A stretch of DNA of 64,000 bases from assembly GCA_017549505.1 (NCBI GenBank), contig JAFYUS010000043.1:1-64000 (forward strand). The letters are read 5' to 3'. The DNA is from Bacteroidales bacterium. Its GTDB lineage: Bacteria > Bacteroidota > Bacteroidia > Bacteroidales > UBA932. A program made the position numbers and the translations under genes. This document shows positions 53,740-62,112 of the stretch, one piece after another. Under the pieces are notes generated by a model. That model had not been told where the DNA came from. It was given only the letters and a program-made list of their open reading frames with translations, and searched no databases. Each line of letters starts with the position of its first letter. Positions within the stretch are counted from its first letter, which is position 1.

Positions 53740-53779
53740 AAAAGTGCAAAACTTTTTTGAAAAATTTTGCACTTTTTTT
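53740..53779 (-). terminator. mdh terminator
   Basis: Arms 53740-53751 and 53765-53776 (AAAAGTGCAAAA and its complement) are followed on the minus strand by TTTTATTTTTT. It lies about 100 bp after the mdh stop, beyond a palindromic repeat. Confidence 0.75.
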
Positions 53780-53800
53780 CGTTTTTAGGGCCTCTTCAGG

Positions 53801-53880
53801 GGATTGCCACGTCGCTTCGCTCCTCGCAATGACATGCGGATGTCATCCTGAGGCTTCGCAGAAGCCGTGAGGATCTCCTT
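53801..53880. repeat. REP-like palindromic repeat after mdh
   Basis: Three hairpins in a row: ATTGC/GCAAT (53803-53807, 53826-53830), ATGACA/TGTCAT (53829-53834, 53841-53846) and GGCTTC-GCA-GAAGCC (53852-53866). The first part, GATTGCCACG...CTTCGCTC...AATGACA, also appears in shorter form at 62123-62149. It abuts the mdh stop codon. Confidence 0.65.
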
Positions 53881-53881
53881 A

Positions 53882-54868
53882 TTAAAGGTTAGGATTGATA
53901 GTCTTCCACTCCTCTACTGGCGGGATGATGCCGAGGGAGATGATCTCGTCACGCATAACCTGAAGGTGTGCGTATGATGCATCGAGAGCAGCGATTTCCT
54001 CTGGAGTACCTGTAACTTCTCCGAAGTGAACACCTGTTGCGTCGATTGTTGTAGGCATAGCCATGAGAACGTTGTGGTACTTCTCATTGTTTACATAGCA
54101 ACCTGCAGGCCATGTGAACTCAGGACCACCCATTGCAGCCTGGATCATGAGAACTGACTGGTATGACGGGCTCTGGAATGAAGAACGGCCACGCAGCTTG
54201 ATGATGTTTGAACCACCCTGGATAGTAGCGTGCTTGATCTCTGCCCACTTGTCCTCAGGGATGTTGTACTCTGCGAGCGGCTTGCCGTCAACAGTGATCT
54301 TAGATGCGAACACTGCCATTGCCTCACCGTGACCGCCGTAAGTACGTGCGTTCTCAACCTTGTACTGAGGTACGCCGAGTTCCTTTGCGATTGCTGACTG
54401 GAGACGTGTAGAGTCGAGGGCAGCGAGCGAAGTGAGCTGGTTTGGCTTGAGACCTGAACGGATGAGAGCTGTAAGAGCTGTAACGTCAGCTGGGTTGAAG
54501 ATCACAACAACGTGGTTTACATCAGGGCAATACTTCTTGATGTTGTCACCGAACTCAGCAGCGATCTGGCAGTTACCCTTGAGAAGGTCCTCACGGGTCA
54601 TACCCTCCTTACGAGGAGCTCCACCTGAAGAGATGATGTACTTTGCACCTGTGAAGGCTACTTCAGGATCAGTTGTCCATGTGATGTTAGCGCCCTCGAA
54701 TGCACAGTGATAAAGTTCCTCTGCAACACCGTTTACGCCTGGACCATAGATGTCATAAAGGCAGATGTTTGGAGTAAGGCCGAGCATGAGAGCTGTCTGA
54801 GCCATGTTAGATCCGATAGCGCCACCGGCACCTACGATCACGAGCTTGTCGTTTGTCAAAAATTCCAT
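53882..54868 (-). CDS. mdh: malate dehydrogenase
   Basis: A 328-residue NAD-dependent enzyme of the LDH/MDH fold. The nucleotide site is LVIVGAGGAIGSNMAQTALM (residues about 9-28), the substrate loop is SSGGAPRKEGMTR, LDSTRLQSAIAKEL carries the conserved Arg, and ARTYGGHGEAMAVF has the catalytic His. It links malate and oxaloacetate. It is a single gene. Confidence 0.95.
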   Translation of the reverse strand: MEFLTNDKLVIVGAGGAIGSNMAQTALMLGLTPNICLYDIYGPGVNGVAEELYHCAFEGANITWTTDPEVAFTGAKYIISSGGAPRKEGMTREDLLKGNCQIAAEFGDNIKKYCPDVNHVVVIFNPADVTALTALIRSGLKPNQLTSLAALDSTRLQSAIAKELGVPQYKVENARTYGGHGEAMAVFASKITVDGKPLAEYNIPEDKWAEIKHATIQGGSNIIKLRGRSSFQSPSYQSVLMIQAAMGGPEFTWPAGCYVNNEKYHNVLMAMPTTIDATGVHFGEVTGTPEEIAALDASYAHLQVMRDEIISLGIIPPVEEWKTINPNL

Positions 54869-54908
54869 AATTATTCTATAATGTTAAGTATTTGTAATCA
54901 AATCTTGG

Positions 54909-54916
54909 CAAATATA
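54909..54916 (-). promoter_or_regulatory. -7 promoter box for mdh
   Basis: The minus strand reads TATATTTG, 41 bp before the mdh ATG. Confidence 0.55.
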
Positions 54917-54960
54917 ATAAAACATATCCTGCAAACAAGCGAGTTTCAGAAATTTCACAC

Positions 54961-56154
54961 CTACTTGACAAGCTTTCCGGATACCAGTACATGCTGGATA
55001 TCTATATCTTTATCGAAAACTATGATGTCGGCGTCATATTCTTTCTGAAGAAAACCTTTTCTGTCGTCTATGCGCATCAGACGGGCCGGGGTCTGGGTTG
55101 CGCTTTTCACGACTTCCGCCAGAGGCAGTCCGGTCAGCTTCCACACAGTCCTTACTACCTGGTCCATTGTCGCAACGCTTCCAGCCAGCGTCTGACTGCC
55201 TGTCAGGCGGGCCATTCCCTCACCCACCGTAATCCTCAGGCCGCCTTCACCCAGTTCATATTCTCCATCCGGAAGGCCGGAGGCACGGATGGAGTCTGTG
55301 ATCAAGGCTATCCTGTCAGCACCTTTTATCTTATATACCATCTTAAGTAAAGATGCAGGGACATGTATTCCATCCCCTATCAACTCTACCGTGACATCAT
55401 CATTATAATAGGCATACTCAACCGCTCCTGCTATTTTCTCAACCCCTTTTCTGGACACCGTGCTCATGCATGAGAAGAAATGGGTCATATGGGTAAAACC
55501 CGCTTCGAAGGCCGCTTCGCATTCTTCGAAGGTGGCGTCAGTATGGCCAAAGGCCATCTGAACCCCTTTCGCCTTCAGCGAAAGGGCCATGGCATGGGCG
55601 CCTGGAAGTTCAGGCGCAAGGCTCCATCTGGCAACGCTGCCGCCAGTCCGCTCCCATATATCCATATATTCCTTCGGGTCTGGATCTCTCATGTAGCGCG
55701 AGTCCTGGGCACCTCTTTTGGTAGGAGAGAAGTATGGACCTTCCATATGCCATCCGCCCATTGCAGCGCCTTCGATATCCGAAGCGCTGACATCCTTATA
55801 TGTCTGAATCGCCCTATGGAGCGATTCGACAGATCCTGTCATATATGTAGGGAAAAGCAACGTCGTACCATGGGAACCATGGAATGCAAGTATCTTGCGG
55901 AAGGCTTCGAAGGTTCCGTCGCTGAAGTCAGCGCCTGCTCCGCCATGGGCATGAAGGTCTATGAATCCAGGGGAGACATATTTTCCGGCGGCATCGATGA
56001 CATGGACCGGATCACCCCGGAGTCCGGACTCTCCGTCCGGACCAACATATGAAATCCGTCCGGCACGGACGATTACATCCGCATGGAATTCCTTACCGCC
56101 GGTAAGGACGGTTCCTCCTTTTATAAGTATCGTATCGTTATTCTTATCTTTCAT
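54961..56154 (-). CDS. nagA: N-acetylglucosamine-6-phosphate deacetylase
   Basis: A 397-residue amidohydrolase that removes acetate from GlcNAc-6-phosphate in amino-sugar recycling. Visible sites are the metal motif GFIDLHAHGGAGADFSDG (about residues 58-75), HMEGPYFSPTKRGAQ with the metal Glu, AFGHTDATFEE with a metal His, and the catalytic Asp in LITDSIRASG. nagB is not nearby. No clear -7 box is seen in the gap to 56202. Confidence 0.95.
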   Translation of the reverse strand: MKDKNNDTILIKGGTVLTGGKEFHADVIVRAGRISYVGPDGESGLRGDPVHVIDAAGKYVSPGFIDLHAHGGAGADFSDGTFEAFRKILAFHGSHGTTLLFPTYMTGSVESLHRAIQTYKDVSASDIEGAAMGGWHMEGPYFSPTKRGAQDSRYMRDPDPKEYMDIWERTGGSVARWSLAPELPGAHAMALSLKAKGVQMAFGHTDATFEECEAAFEAGFTHMTHFFSCMSTVSRKGVEKIAGAVEYAYYNDDVTVELIGDGIHVPASLLKMVYKIKGADRIALITDSIRASGLPDGEYELGEGGLRITVGEGMARLTGSQTLAGSVATMDQVVRTVWKLTGLPLAEVVKSATQTPARLMRIDDRKGFLQKEYDADIIVFDKDIDIQHVLVSGKLVK

Positions 56155-56202
56155 ATGGCACGCAAGTTAGCAATAATTATTTTCAGATATCAAAACATTT
56201 AG

Positions 56203-56210
56203 TATCTTTG
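56203..56210 (+). promoter_or_regulatory. -7 promoter box for the structured leader and phosphopantetheinyl transferase
   Basis: TATCTTTG, with transcription expected near 56216, about 200 nt before the ATG at 56415. That leader is much longer than those of most genes here. Confidence 0.55.
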
Positions 56211-56215
56211 CCGCT

Positions 56216-56414
56216 GAAATTTAACAAGATAAGACAAGTGGAACCTCCCAGTCCTATAGGTAACAATCTCAGTATCATGGCGGATCAGACTTCTGACGAT
56301 CCGTTGTCCCGCAACGTAAGCATGATTTGTCGTGTGTGTACATGGAATGTACGCACAGGATTGTCGTATACAGACACCTCAGATTCCACCATTTCATAGA
56401 ACATTATATTTTAT
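56216..56414 (+). ncRNA. candidate structured leader RNA (unclassified)
   Basis: A closing stem GTGGAA (56238-56243) with TTCCAC (56384-56389) encloses a stem ATCATG/CATGAT (56274-56279, 56321-56326), which holds two hairpins: CGGATC...GATCCG (56281-56303) and CGTTG-TCCCG-CAACG (56302-56316). A further strong hairpin has 11-bp arms with one mismatch (56335-56345, 56349-56359). There is no T run after it, so it reads into the gene. I know no riboswitch or 6S consensus that it matches. It may regulate the gene or be a separate RNA. Confidence 0.45.
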
Positions 56415-57053
56415 ATGGCACTATATCTTAGAAAAAGACTTGACAACAAAGCCGAAATCGCCGTATGGCAGATAACGGAGACGGAAGAGGAACTGATGAA
56501 CATCACTTCCGTACCGACCGACGAACTTGAAGAGATCATGCTGTTCCGCAGCGAAAGCCAGAGAAGACAGAAGCTGGCTGTAAGAGCGCTTATCAACGAG
56601 GTGTTCGAGGAGAAGATGTACCTCAACCACCACGACAACGGCAAGCCTTACCTCGAGAACTGCGCTACTACAATCAGCATCACCCACACAGAAAAATATG
56701 TAGCGATAATCATCCACGACGATGAAGAGGTCGGAATCGACATCGAGTCTCTTGACAGGAACTTTGCAGCCGTAGAGAAGAAGGCTCTTTCAGAAGACGA
56801 GATCGAGGACCTCGAAGATGACGACAAGAAGAATGAGCAGCTCGCCATCTACTGGTGCGCAAAGGAGGCCATCTTCAAGAGAATGTCACAGAACAGGGTG
56901 GACTTCGCAGAGCAGATCGAGGTCGAGAAGTTCAATGTAAGGAAGGAGGGAGAGCTCGAAGCTACCTTCATCCACAAGGACGAGTACGAAGAGGAGTTCG
57001 AACTCGAATACATGATATTCGACCGTCACGTCCTCGTATGGCTTGTCGGATAA
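56415..57053 (+). CDS. 4'-phosphopantetheinyl transferase superfamily protein
   Basis: A 212-residue Sfp/AcpT-type enzyme that attaches phosphopantetheine to carrier proteins. The magnesium and CoA site EVGIDIESLDRNF (about residues 109-121) and the second motif YWCAKEAIFKRM (about 153-164) are present. ITHTEKYVAIII is the preceding strand. The N-terminal and C-terminal parts are very acidic. It is a single gene with a long structured leader and a strong terminator. Confidence 0.92.
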   Translation: MALYLRKRLDNKAEIAVWQITETEEELMNITSVPTDELEEIMLFRSESQRRQKLAVRALINEVFEEKMYLNHHDNGKPYLENCATTISITHTEKYVAIIIHDDEEVGIDIESLDRNFAAVEKKALSEDEIEDLEDDDKKNEQLAIYWCAKEAIFKRMSQNRVDFAEQIEVEKFNVRKEGELEATFIHKDEYEEEFELEYMIFDRHVLVWLVG

Positions 57054-57107
57054 GCAAAGAAACAGACCTGTTACACATAATTTAGATTTATTAAATTTTA
57101 CATATTT

Positions 57108-57152
57108 TATTATCGCCTGTTAATCAACGCATTAACAGGCGATAATATTTTT
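57108..57152 (+). terminator. terminator of the phosphopantetheinyl transferase gene
   Basis: A perfect 17-bp stem (57108-57124 with 57131-57147) with a 6-base loop is followed by TTTTTG. It is the strongest terminator in the window. Confidence 0.9.
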
Positions 57153-57179
57153 GTTGATAACTTTTTCTTCAAAAACCCC

Positions 57180-57209
57180 TTGCGTTTTTCGCTTTGCTGA
57201 TTATCTTTG
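57180..57209 (+). promoter_or_regulatory. nrdD promoter with both elements
   Basis: TTG at 57180-57182 and TATCTTTG at 57202-57209 are 19 bp apart, the best match in the window to the Bacteroidota -33/-7 pattern. Transcription would start near 57215, giving a leader of about 90 nt. Confidence 0.65.
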
Positions 57210-57274
57210 TCTTCCGGTTCTTACACCAGATTCCGGTAATACATATTCCTACATAAAGATAAACCTTTTTACAG

Positions 57275-57294
57275 CCCGATACAGACGGGTTTTT
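57275..57294 (+). promoter_or_regulatory. terminator-like hairpin in the nrdD leader
   Basis: CCCG (57275-57278) pairs with CGGG (57286-57289) and is followed by five T, ten bases before the nrdD ATG. The stem is short. TTCCGGT occurs twice earlier in the leader (57213-57239 region). It could act in attenuation or just limit translation. Confidence 0.35.
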
Positions 57295-57303
57295 GACGAT
57301 TAT

Positions 57304-59511
57304 ATGGTAAAGCATGTAGTAAAACGCGACGGCAGAGTCGTCATTTTCGACAACAGGAAGATTGTCGACGCCATCCTCAAGGCGATGAATGTGACAGATG
57401 AAGGCGAAGACATCGTACTTGCAGCCGAGATTGCATCTGCAATATCGAAGATCAACGTGGACAACATGAGCGTGGAGGACATCCAGGACCAGGTGGAGAA
57501 CGAGCTCATGAACAGTCCCCGCAAGGAGGTTGCAAAGAAGTACATCGCATACAGAAACCAGCGTAACCTTGCCCGCAAGGCCAAGTCTCGTGAAATCTTC
57601 CAGGAGATCATCGACGCCCAGGCGACAGAGATCACCAGGGAGAACGCAAACATGAACGCGGACACCCCTGCAGGAATGATGATGAAGTTCGCTTCGGAGT
57701 CTACGAAGTCATATGTGGACGAGTGCCTGCTTTCCGAAGATGTCAAGGAGGCCGTAAAGAACAACTACATCCATATCCACGACAAGGACTACTACCCTAC
57801 CAAGAGCCTTACCTGTATCCAGCATCCTCTCGACAAGATCCTCGAGGAGGGCTTCTTCGCCGGACACGGCGAATCCCGTCCGGCTAAGAGAATCGAGACA
57901 GCCAGCATCCTCGGATGCATCTCGATGGAGACGGTGCAGAACGAGATGCACGGTGGCCAGGCCATCCCGGCATTCGACTTCTATATGGCACCGTTCGTGC
58001 GCCGCACATTCCAGGAGGAGCTCGACAAGATCGGCGAGATCAATGGTGAGGATTATTCAAGACTCTATAATGTTGCCATCGACGACTACCTCAAGCGTAA
58101 TCTTGTAGGTATCCAGGGAGATGACCGTGTCATCCAGCACGCCATCAACATGACCGTAAGCCGCGTACACCAGTCTATGGAAGCTTTCGTACACAACATG
58201 AACTCAATCCACTCGCGTGGAGGAAACCAGGTTGTGTTCAGCTCGATCAACTACGGAACCGACACATCTGCCGAAGGCCGATGTGTGATCCGTGAGATCC
58301 TCAACACAACATACGAAGGCGTCGGAAACGGCTCGACCGCAATCTTCCCTATCCAGATCTGGAAGAAGAAGCGCGGGGTCAGCTACCTGCCTGAAGACCG
58401 CAACTACGACCTTTACAAGTTTGCCTGCAAGGTGTCTGCAAGACGCTTCTTCCCTAACTTCGTGAACCTCGACGCTCCGTTCAACCACCATGAACTCTGG
58501 AGAGCGGACGATCCGAAGAGATACCAGTGGGAGGTTGCGACAATGGGATGCCGCACACGAGTGTTCGAGAACAGGTTCGGACCAAAGACATCGATCGGTC
58601 GCGGAAACCTCTCGTTCACGACCATCAATATCGTGAAGCTGGCGATCGAGTGCATGGGTATCGAGAATCAGGAAGACAGGATCCACGAGTTCTTCCAGAA
58701 GCTTGATTCCGTACTTGAGGTTGCAGCAAAGCAGCTCAACGAGAGGTTCAACTTCCAGAAGACAGCTCTCAAGAAGCAGTTCCCTCTTCTGATGGGCGCC
58801 CTTTGGATGGACAGCGAGAAGCTCGGCGACAACGACACTATCGAGGCTGTGATCAACCATGGTACCCTCGGTATCGGTTTCATAGGATTGGCAGAAACCC
58901 TCATCGCCCTTATCGGAAAGCATCATGGAGAGTCGGCCGAGGCTCAGGAGCTCGGCCTCCGCATCGTGACCTTCATGCGCAGCAAGGTCAACAAGTTCTG
59001 CGAGACATACAAGCATAACTACAGCGTGCTCGCTACCCCTGCAGAGGGTCTTGCCGGACGTTTCACCCGTGGCGACAGAAAGAAGTTCGGAGTCATCCCG
59101 GGAGTAACTGACAAGGACTATTATACCAACTCGAACCATGTGCCTGTATATTTCAAATGTACTCCTAAGCACAAGGCAGAGATCGAAGGACCATACCATG
59201 CACTCACCGGTGGCGGACACATCTTCTATGTCGAGATCGACGGAGATGCAACCCACAATCCTGAGGCAATCATGAAGATCGTCGACCTGATGGACAAATA
59301 CGATATCGGATACTGCTCAGTGAACCACAACCGCAACCGCTGCATGGACTGCGGTTTCGAGAACGCTGAAAAGGGACTTGAAAAATGTCCTCACTGCGGC
59401 GGCACCAACATCGACAAGCTCCAGAGAATCACCGGTTACCTCGTCGGCACCACCAGCCGCTGGAACAGCGGCAAGCTCGCCGAGCTGAAGGACCGCGTAG
59501 TACATGAATAA
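57304..59511 (+). CDS. nrdD: anaerobic ribonucleoside-triphosphate reductase
   Basis: A 735-residue class III ribonucleotide reductase making dNTPs without oxygen. An ATP-cone (KRDGRVVIFDNRKIVDAIL) is at the N-terminus; active-site Cys lie in ILGCISMET and MGCRTRVFENRFG; the C-terminal zinc site is CMDCGFENAEKGLEKCPHCGG; and the glycyl-radical site is QRITGYLVG. I use the ATG at 57304, which begins MVKHVVKRDG; an upstream ATG at 57151 would run through the promoter. The activase nrdG is on the other strand 0.8 kb away. Confidence 0.97.
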   Translation: MVKHVVKRDGRVVIFDNRKIVDAILKAMNVTDEGEDIVLAAEIASAISKINVDNMSVEDIQDQVENELMNSPRKEVAKKYIAYRNQRNLARKAKSREIFQEIIDAQATEITRENANMNADTPAGMMMKFASESTKSYVDECLLSEDVKEAVKNNYIHIHDKDYYPTKSLTCIQHPLDKILEEGFFAGHGESRPAKRIETASILGCISMETVQNEMHGGQAIPAFDFYMAPFVRRTFQEELDKIGEINGEDYSRLYNVAIDDYLKRNLVGIQGDDRVIQHAINMTVSRVHQSMEAFVHNMNSIHSRGGNQVVFSSINYGTDTSAEGRCVIREILNTTYEGVGNGSTAIFPIQIWKKKRGVSYLPEDRNYDLYKFACKVSARRFFPNFVNLDAPFNHHELWRADDPKRYQWEVATMGCRTRVFENRFGPKTSIGRGNLSFTTINIVKLAIECMGIENQEDRIHEFFQKLDSVLEVAAKQLNERFNFQKTALKKQFPLLMGALWMDSEKLGDNDTIEAVINHGTLGIGFIGLAETLIALIGKHHGESAEAQELGLRIVTFMRSKVNKFCETYKHNYSVLATPAEGLAGRFTRGDRKKFGVIPGVTDKDYYTNSNHVPVYFKCTPKHKAEIEGPYHALTGGGHIFYVEIDGDATHNPEAIMKIVDLMDKYDIGYCSVNHNRNRCMDCGFENAEKGLEKCPHCGGTNIDKLQRITGYLVGTTSRWNSGKLAELKDRVVHE

Positions 59512-59513
59512 TC

Positions 59514-60341
59514 ATGAGAAGACTGATATTTACCATACTTATCATAGGTCTGGCTGCGTTCGGATCGGCGCCTGAATCAAAAGCGCAGGCGGCAGATCCG
59601 GACGGTTATCCTGGAAATTATGCCAAGGCTCCCAGGTTCAAGGCCATAGTGTTCTACTCTACAACTGCAGAGGAAGCTCATGTTCAGTTCGGAGAACAGA
59701 CTGTCGATTTCTTCAAGCGTCTCAACTACGGTGAAGGCTATTATCTTGACATTGCAACTGACTTTTCCGGATATGACTATGAAAAACTGAAAGAGTACAA
59801 TACAGTAGTATGGGTGAACACTTCGCCATATTCAAAGGCCGACAGAGAAGCATTCCAGAAATATATGGAAAACGGCGGCGGATGGGTAGGATTCCATGCA
59901 GCTGCATACAATGATGTAAGGACAAACTGGCCATGGTTCAATGAGTTCCTCGGATGCGGAAAATTCCTTTGCAACAACTGGCCTCCACAGCCTGCACTTC
60001 TTGATGTAGAGATCACCGACCACCCTGTGACAAGAAATCTTCCCGAATCATTCGTCGCTCCTGCAAGCGAGTGGTACATGTGGGATAAGAGTCCTAGACT
60101 TGACAAGAACGTCGATGTTCTCCTTTCGCTTTCTCCAAAGAACTACCCTATCGGTATCAAGGATGTGGTAAGTTTCGGTGACTTCCCTGTAGTCTGGACA
60201 AACAACAGATACAGGATGATTTACCTCAACATGGGTCACGGTGACGTCGAGTACCTTGACGCTGAGCAGAATCTCCTCTTTGTAAATGCATTCAGATGGA
60301 TCGTAAGCAGAGACCCTGCAGGTGATCCTTTCCTTAAGTAA
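59514..60341 (+). CDS. exported ThuA-domain protein
   Basis: A 275-residue protein with signal peptide (MRRLIFTILIIGLAAFGSAP, cleaved near ESKAQA) and a ThuA/trehalose-utilisation domain of the class I amidotransferase fold: KAIVFYSTTAEEAHVQF, YNTVVWVNTSPYSKADREAF, GGGWVGFHAAAYND and IYLNMGHGDVEYL. The family is linked to sugar breakdown, but no reaction is proven. It begins two bases after nrdD, so it is probably co-transcribed. Confidence 0.88.
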   Translation: MRRLIFTILIIGLAAFGSAPESKAQAADPDGYPGNYAKAPRFKAIVFYSTTAEEAHVQFGEQTVDFFKRLNYGEGYYLDIATDFSGYDYEKLKEYNTVVWVNTSPYSKADREAFQKYMENGGGWVGFHAAAYNDVRTNWPWFNEFLGCGKFLCNNWPPQPALLDVEITDHPVTRNLPESFVAPASEWYMWDKSPRLDKNVDVLLSLSPKNYPIGIKDVVSFGDFPVVWTNNRYRMIYLNMGHGDVEYLDAEQNLLFVNAFRWIVSRDPAGDPFLK

Positions 60342-60845
60342 TCAGATATAAGGTATAGTGGAGACGGTGCCAGGAATGGCATCGTCTTCTTTCTTGTTAA
60401 GATGGATGATGCGTTGGTTTGAGCTGCCTCTGAAATGGAGGTCCGGGTCGCGAAGCTCCCGGACAAACGGGCCATCGACCAACGTGTCGATGTAGGGAAG
60501 AATCTGGCTCAGACGTTCGTCTGCCATGATTTCCTCGTATGTGAATCCGGTATAGCACCAGATGTTCTTTCCGGTCTCCTCCTTTATGCGGCGTGCCAGC
60601 TCCGTAAATGCTTCGACTTGATAGAGCGGGTCACCTCCGGAGAAGGTGACATCCGCGAACTCGTCGGTCTTCACGATCTCAAGGAGATCGTCGACCGACA
60701 CCTCCCTTCCCCCCTGGAAATCCCATGACTGAGGGTTATGACACCCCGGGCAATGGTGCGCGCAGCCCGCACAGTATATGGATGTACGCAGACCCGGCCC
60801 GTCAGCCATCGTTTCTTCCAATATGTCCAGAATCCTTATCTTCAT
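60342..60845 (-). CDS. nrdG: anaerobic ribonucleotide reductase activating protein
   Basis: A 167-residue radical SAM activase that creates the glycyl radical on NrdD. The cluster motif is CAGCAHHCPGC (about residues 23-33, Cx3Cx2C), followed by HNPQSWDFQGG; DVTFSGGDPLYQ is the SAM-binding block. I use the ATG at 60845, MKIRILDILEETMADGPG; a longer frame to 60899 is unlikely. Its stop is directly next to the ThuA stop on the other strand. Confidence 0.95.
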   Translation of the reverse strand: MKIRILDILEETMADGPGLRTSIYCAGCAHHCPGCHNPQSWDFQGGREVSVDDLLEIVKTDEFADVTFSGGDPLYQVEAFTELARRIKEETGKNIWCYTGFTYEEIMADERLSQILPYIDTLVDGPFVRELRDPDLHFRGSSNQRIIHLNKKEDDAIPGTVSTIPYI

Positions 60846-60888
60846 CGTATCACCTATCTTATTAATTATCAGTGCTTTACCTGTATAT

Positions 60889-60911
60889 GCCTGCTGCAAA
60901 ACGCAGCAGGC
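60889..60911. terminator. perfect hairpin between the epimerase gene and nrdG
   Basis: GCCTGCTGC and GCAGCAGGC form a perfect 9-bp stem with a 5-base loop. No T run follows on either strand, so it may be a pause, processing or repeat structure rather than a true terminator. No -7 box is visible for nrdG, which may depend on read-through. Confidence 0.4.
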
Positions 60912-60929
60912 GTTTACGTTAAATCATTA

Positions 60930-62084
60930 TCAGTCAGCAGGTTGAGTGCCATCAGCTTTATCCAGCGGAGCGGGACGGATGTCGTCCCATGAGCGGATGG
61001 CGTCGTAGGCTTCGCGGGAGCCGTAGTATGCTTCGAATCGTTCAGGGTCATTTGCGACCCACCACTGGGTTCCGAGTCCTTCTGCGAAGGCGAAAGGCTT
61101 CATGAACATCTTGACTGCCCATGCGGGGGCGAGGGATGCAAGGGAGTAGAACCATGGGAGCTTCGACTTCATCGTCGCAAAATATTCATCGACAGGGACG
61201 TTGGCTCTGAAATGGAGAACATCTTCCAGGACGTCAGCATCCTTGTACCACATTCCGTGGAAATTCTTCAGTGCGAACCACTGCGGTTCGAAGACCTTTT
61301 CGGGAGACGGGAGACCGAGAGTGCCCAGCATACGGTTCATGAACTCATAGTTGGTCATACGGTACTGTGCGCCGCTGCTGATGTTGTATGCCTTGTTCCA
61401 GAAGCTTTCAGGCACCCAGTCCTCGCAGACCTGAGCCAGCAGACGGCCTGAGTCTTCGATGGTAGCCCATTCGAGCACTCCTCCCATAGGGACATGGAAG
61501 GCAGTAGGATTCAATACGCTGAGGATGCCGGGATAAAGGATGCCGCTCTGGCGCAATGAAACGAAGTGCTCAAAACCGGCAGATGCAAAGACCTGTTCCG
61601 CACAGATTTTCGAAAGGGCGTACATGTCGAACTTCGCAGGAACCTGCGGTTCGGAAGCACAACCCCAGTGATGAGGCGGGTTCCTGTCACCGTACTGGGC
61701 TACGGAACCTATGTAGACCACCTTGATTTCAGATGCATCCGGCTGCGCCAGAACAGCCTTGACCACATTCTCTGCAGATCCGACGTTGACCTGCAGGGTC
61801 TTTTCCGGATAATAATCGGCAGCAGGAGATACCATACCTCCTACATGGAGGACATAGTCCGCTCCGGCAACGCCGGAGAGGACGTCCTCATATCGCATGA
61901 GGTCACCCCAGACAACAGTTACCGAGGGATCCGCAAGATATGGCTTAAGCATCTTGCGGTTCTTTCTGCTGTCTCGCGCAAGCACCCTTATATCGAAACG
62001 GTCCTTTCTGGCATATAGCTCCTGAAAGCCGGCCCAGCCCATGTTTCCGGTAGCTCCGGTCAGGAAAACGGTCTTTTTACCCAT
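60930..62084 (-). CDS. NAD-dependent epimerase/dehydratase family protein
   Basis: A 384-residue extended short-chain dehydrogenase. The NAD site is VFLTGATGNMGWAGFQEL (GxxGxxG, about residues 5-22); the catalytic YALSKICAEQ (YxxxK) is at about 156-165; VYIGSVAQYGDRN supplies the catalytic Ser region. It acts on a nucleotide sugar or similar; the substrate is unknown. Its leader has a perfect palindrome. Confidence 0.88.
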   Translation of the reverse strand: MGKKTVFLTGATGNMGWAGFQELYARKDRFDIRVLARDSRKNRKMLKPYLADPSVTVVWGDLMRYEDVLSGVAGADYVLHVGGMVSPAADYYPEKTLQVNVGSAENVVKAVLAQPDASEIKVVYIGSVAQYGDRNPPHHWGCASEPQVPAKFDMYALSKICAEQVFASAGFEHFVSLRQSGILYPGILSVLNPTAFHVPMGGVLEWATIEDSGRLLAQVCEDWVPESFWNKAYNISSGAQYRMTNYEFMNRMLGTLGLPSPEKVFEPQWFALKNFHGMWYKDADVLEDVLHFRANVPVDEYFATMKSKLPWFYSLASLAPAWAVKMFMKPFAFAEGLGTQWWVANDPERFEAYYGSREAYDAIRSWDDIRPAPLDKADGTQPAD

Positions 62085-62112
62085 AAAAAATGCAGTCTGA
62101 ATTCAGACTGCA
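62085..62112 (-). terminator. perfect palindrome plus T6, GH43 terminator overlapping the epimerase promoter
   Basis: Bases 62091-62112 are a perfect 22-bp palindrome (TGCAGTCTGA and its complement). On the minus strand six T follow and then the epimerase ATG at 62084. It would end the GH43 transcript. The epimerase -7 box touches its far end. Confidence 0.75.

Noticed and set aside
56208-56399. A 63-residue plus-strand frame before the phosphopantetheinyl transferase
   Set aside because: It lies across the hairpins of the leader, has no recognisable motif, and starts at or before the predicted transcript start.
56216-56414. A TPP riboswitch or other known riboswitch, or 6S RNA
   Set aside because: A CTCAG-like word suggested a TPP element, but its other conserved blocks are absent; the fold is branched and lacks the single long rod of 6S RNA.
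57151-57303. An N-terminal extension of NrdD
   Set aside because: It spans the nrdD promoter and leader and does not match the family; the ATP-cone starts at 57304.
58204-59256. A 350-residue open frame on the minus strand
   Set aside because: It lies wholly within nrdD, whose active-site and zinc motifs leave no doubt about the strand; the opposite frame is open because of codon bias.
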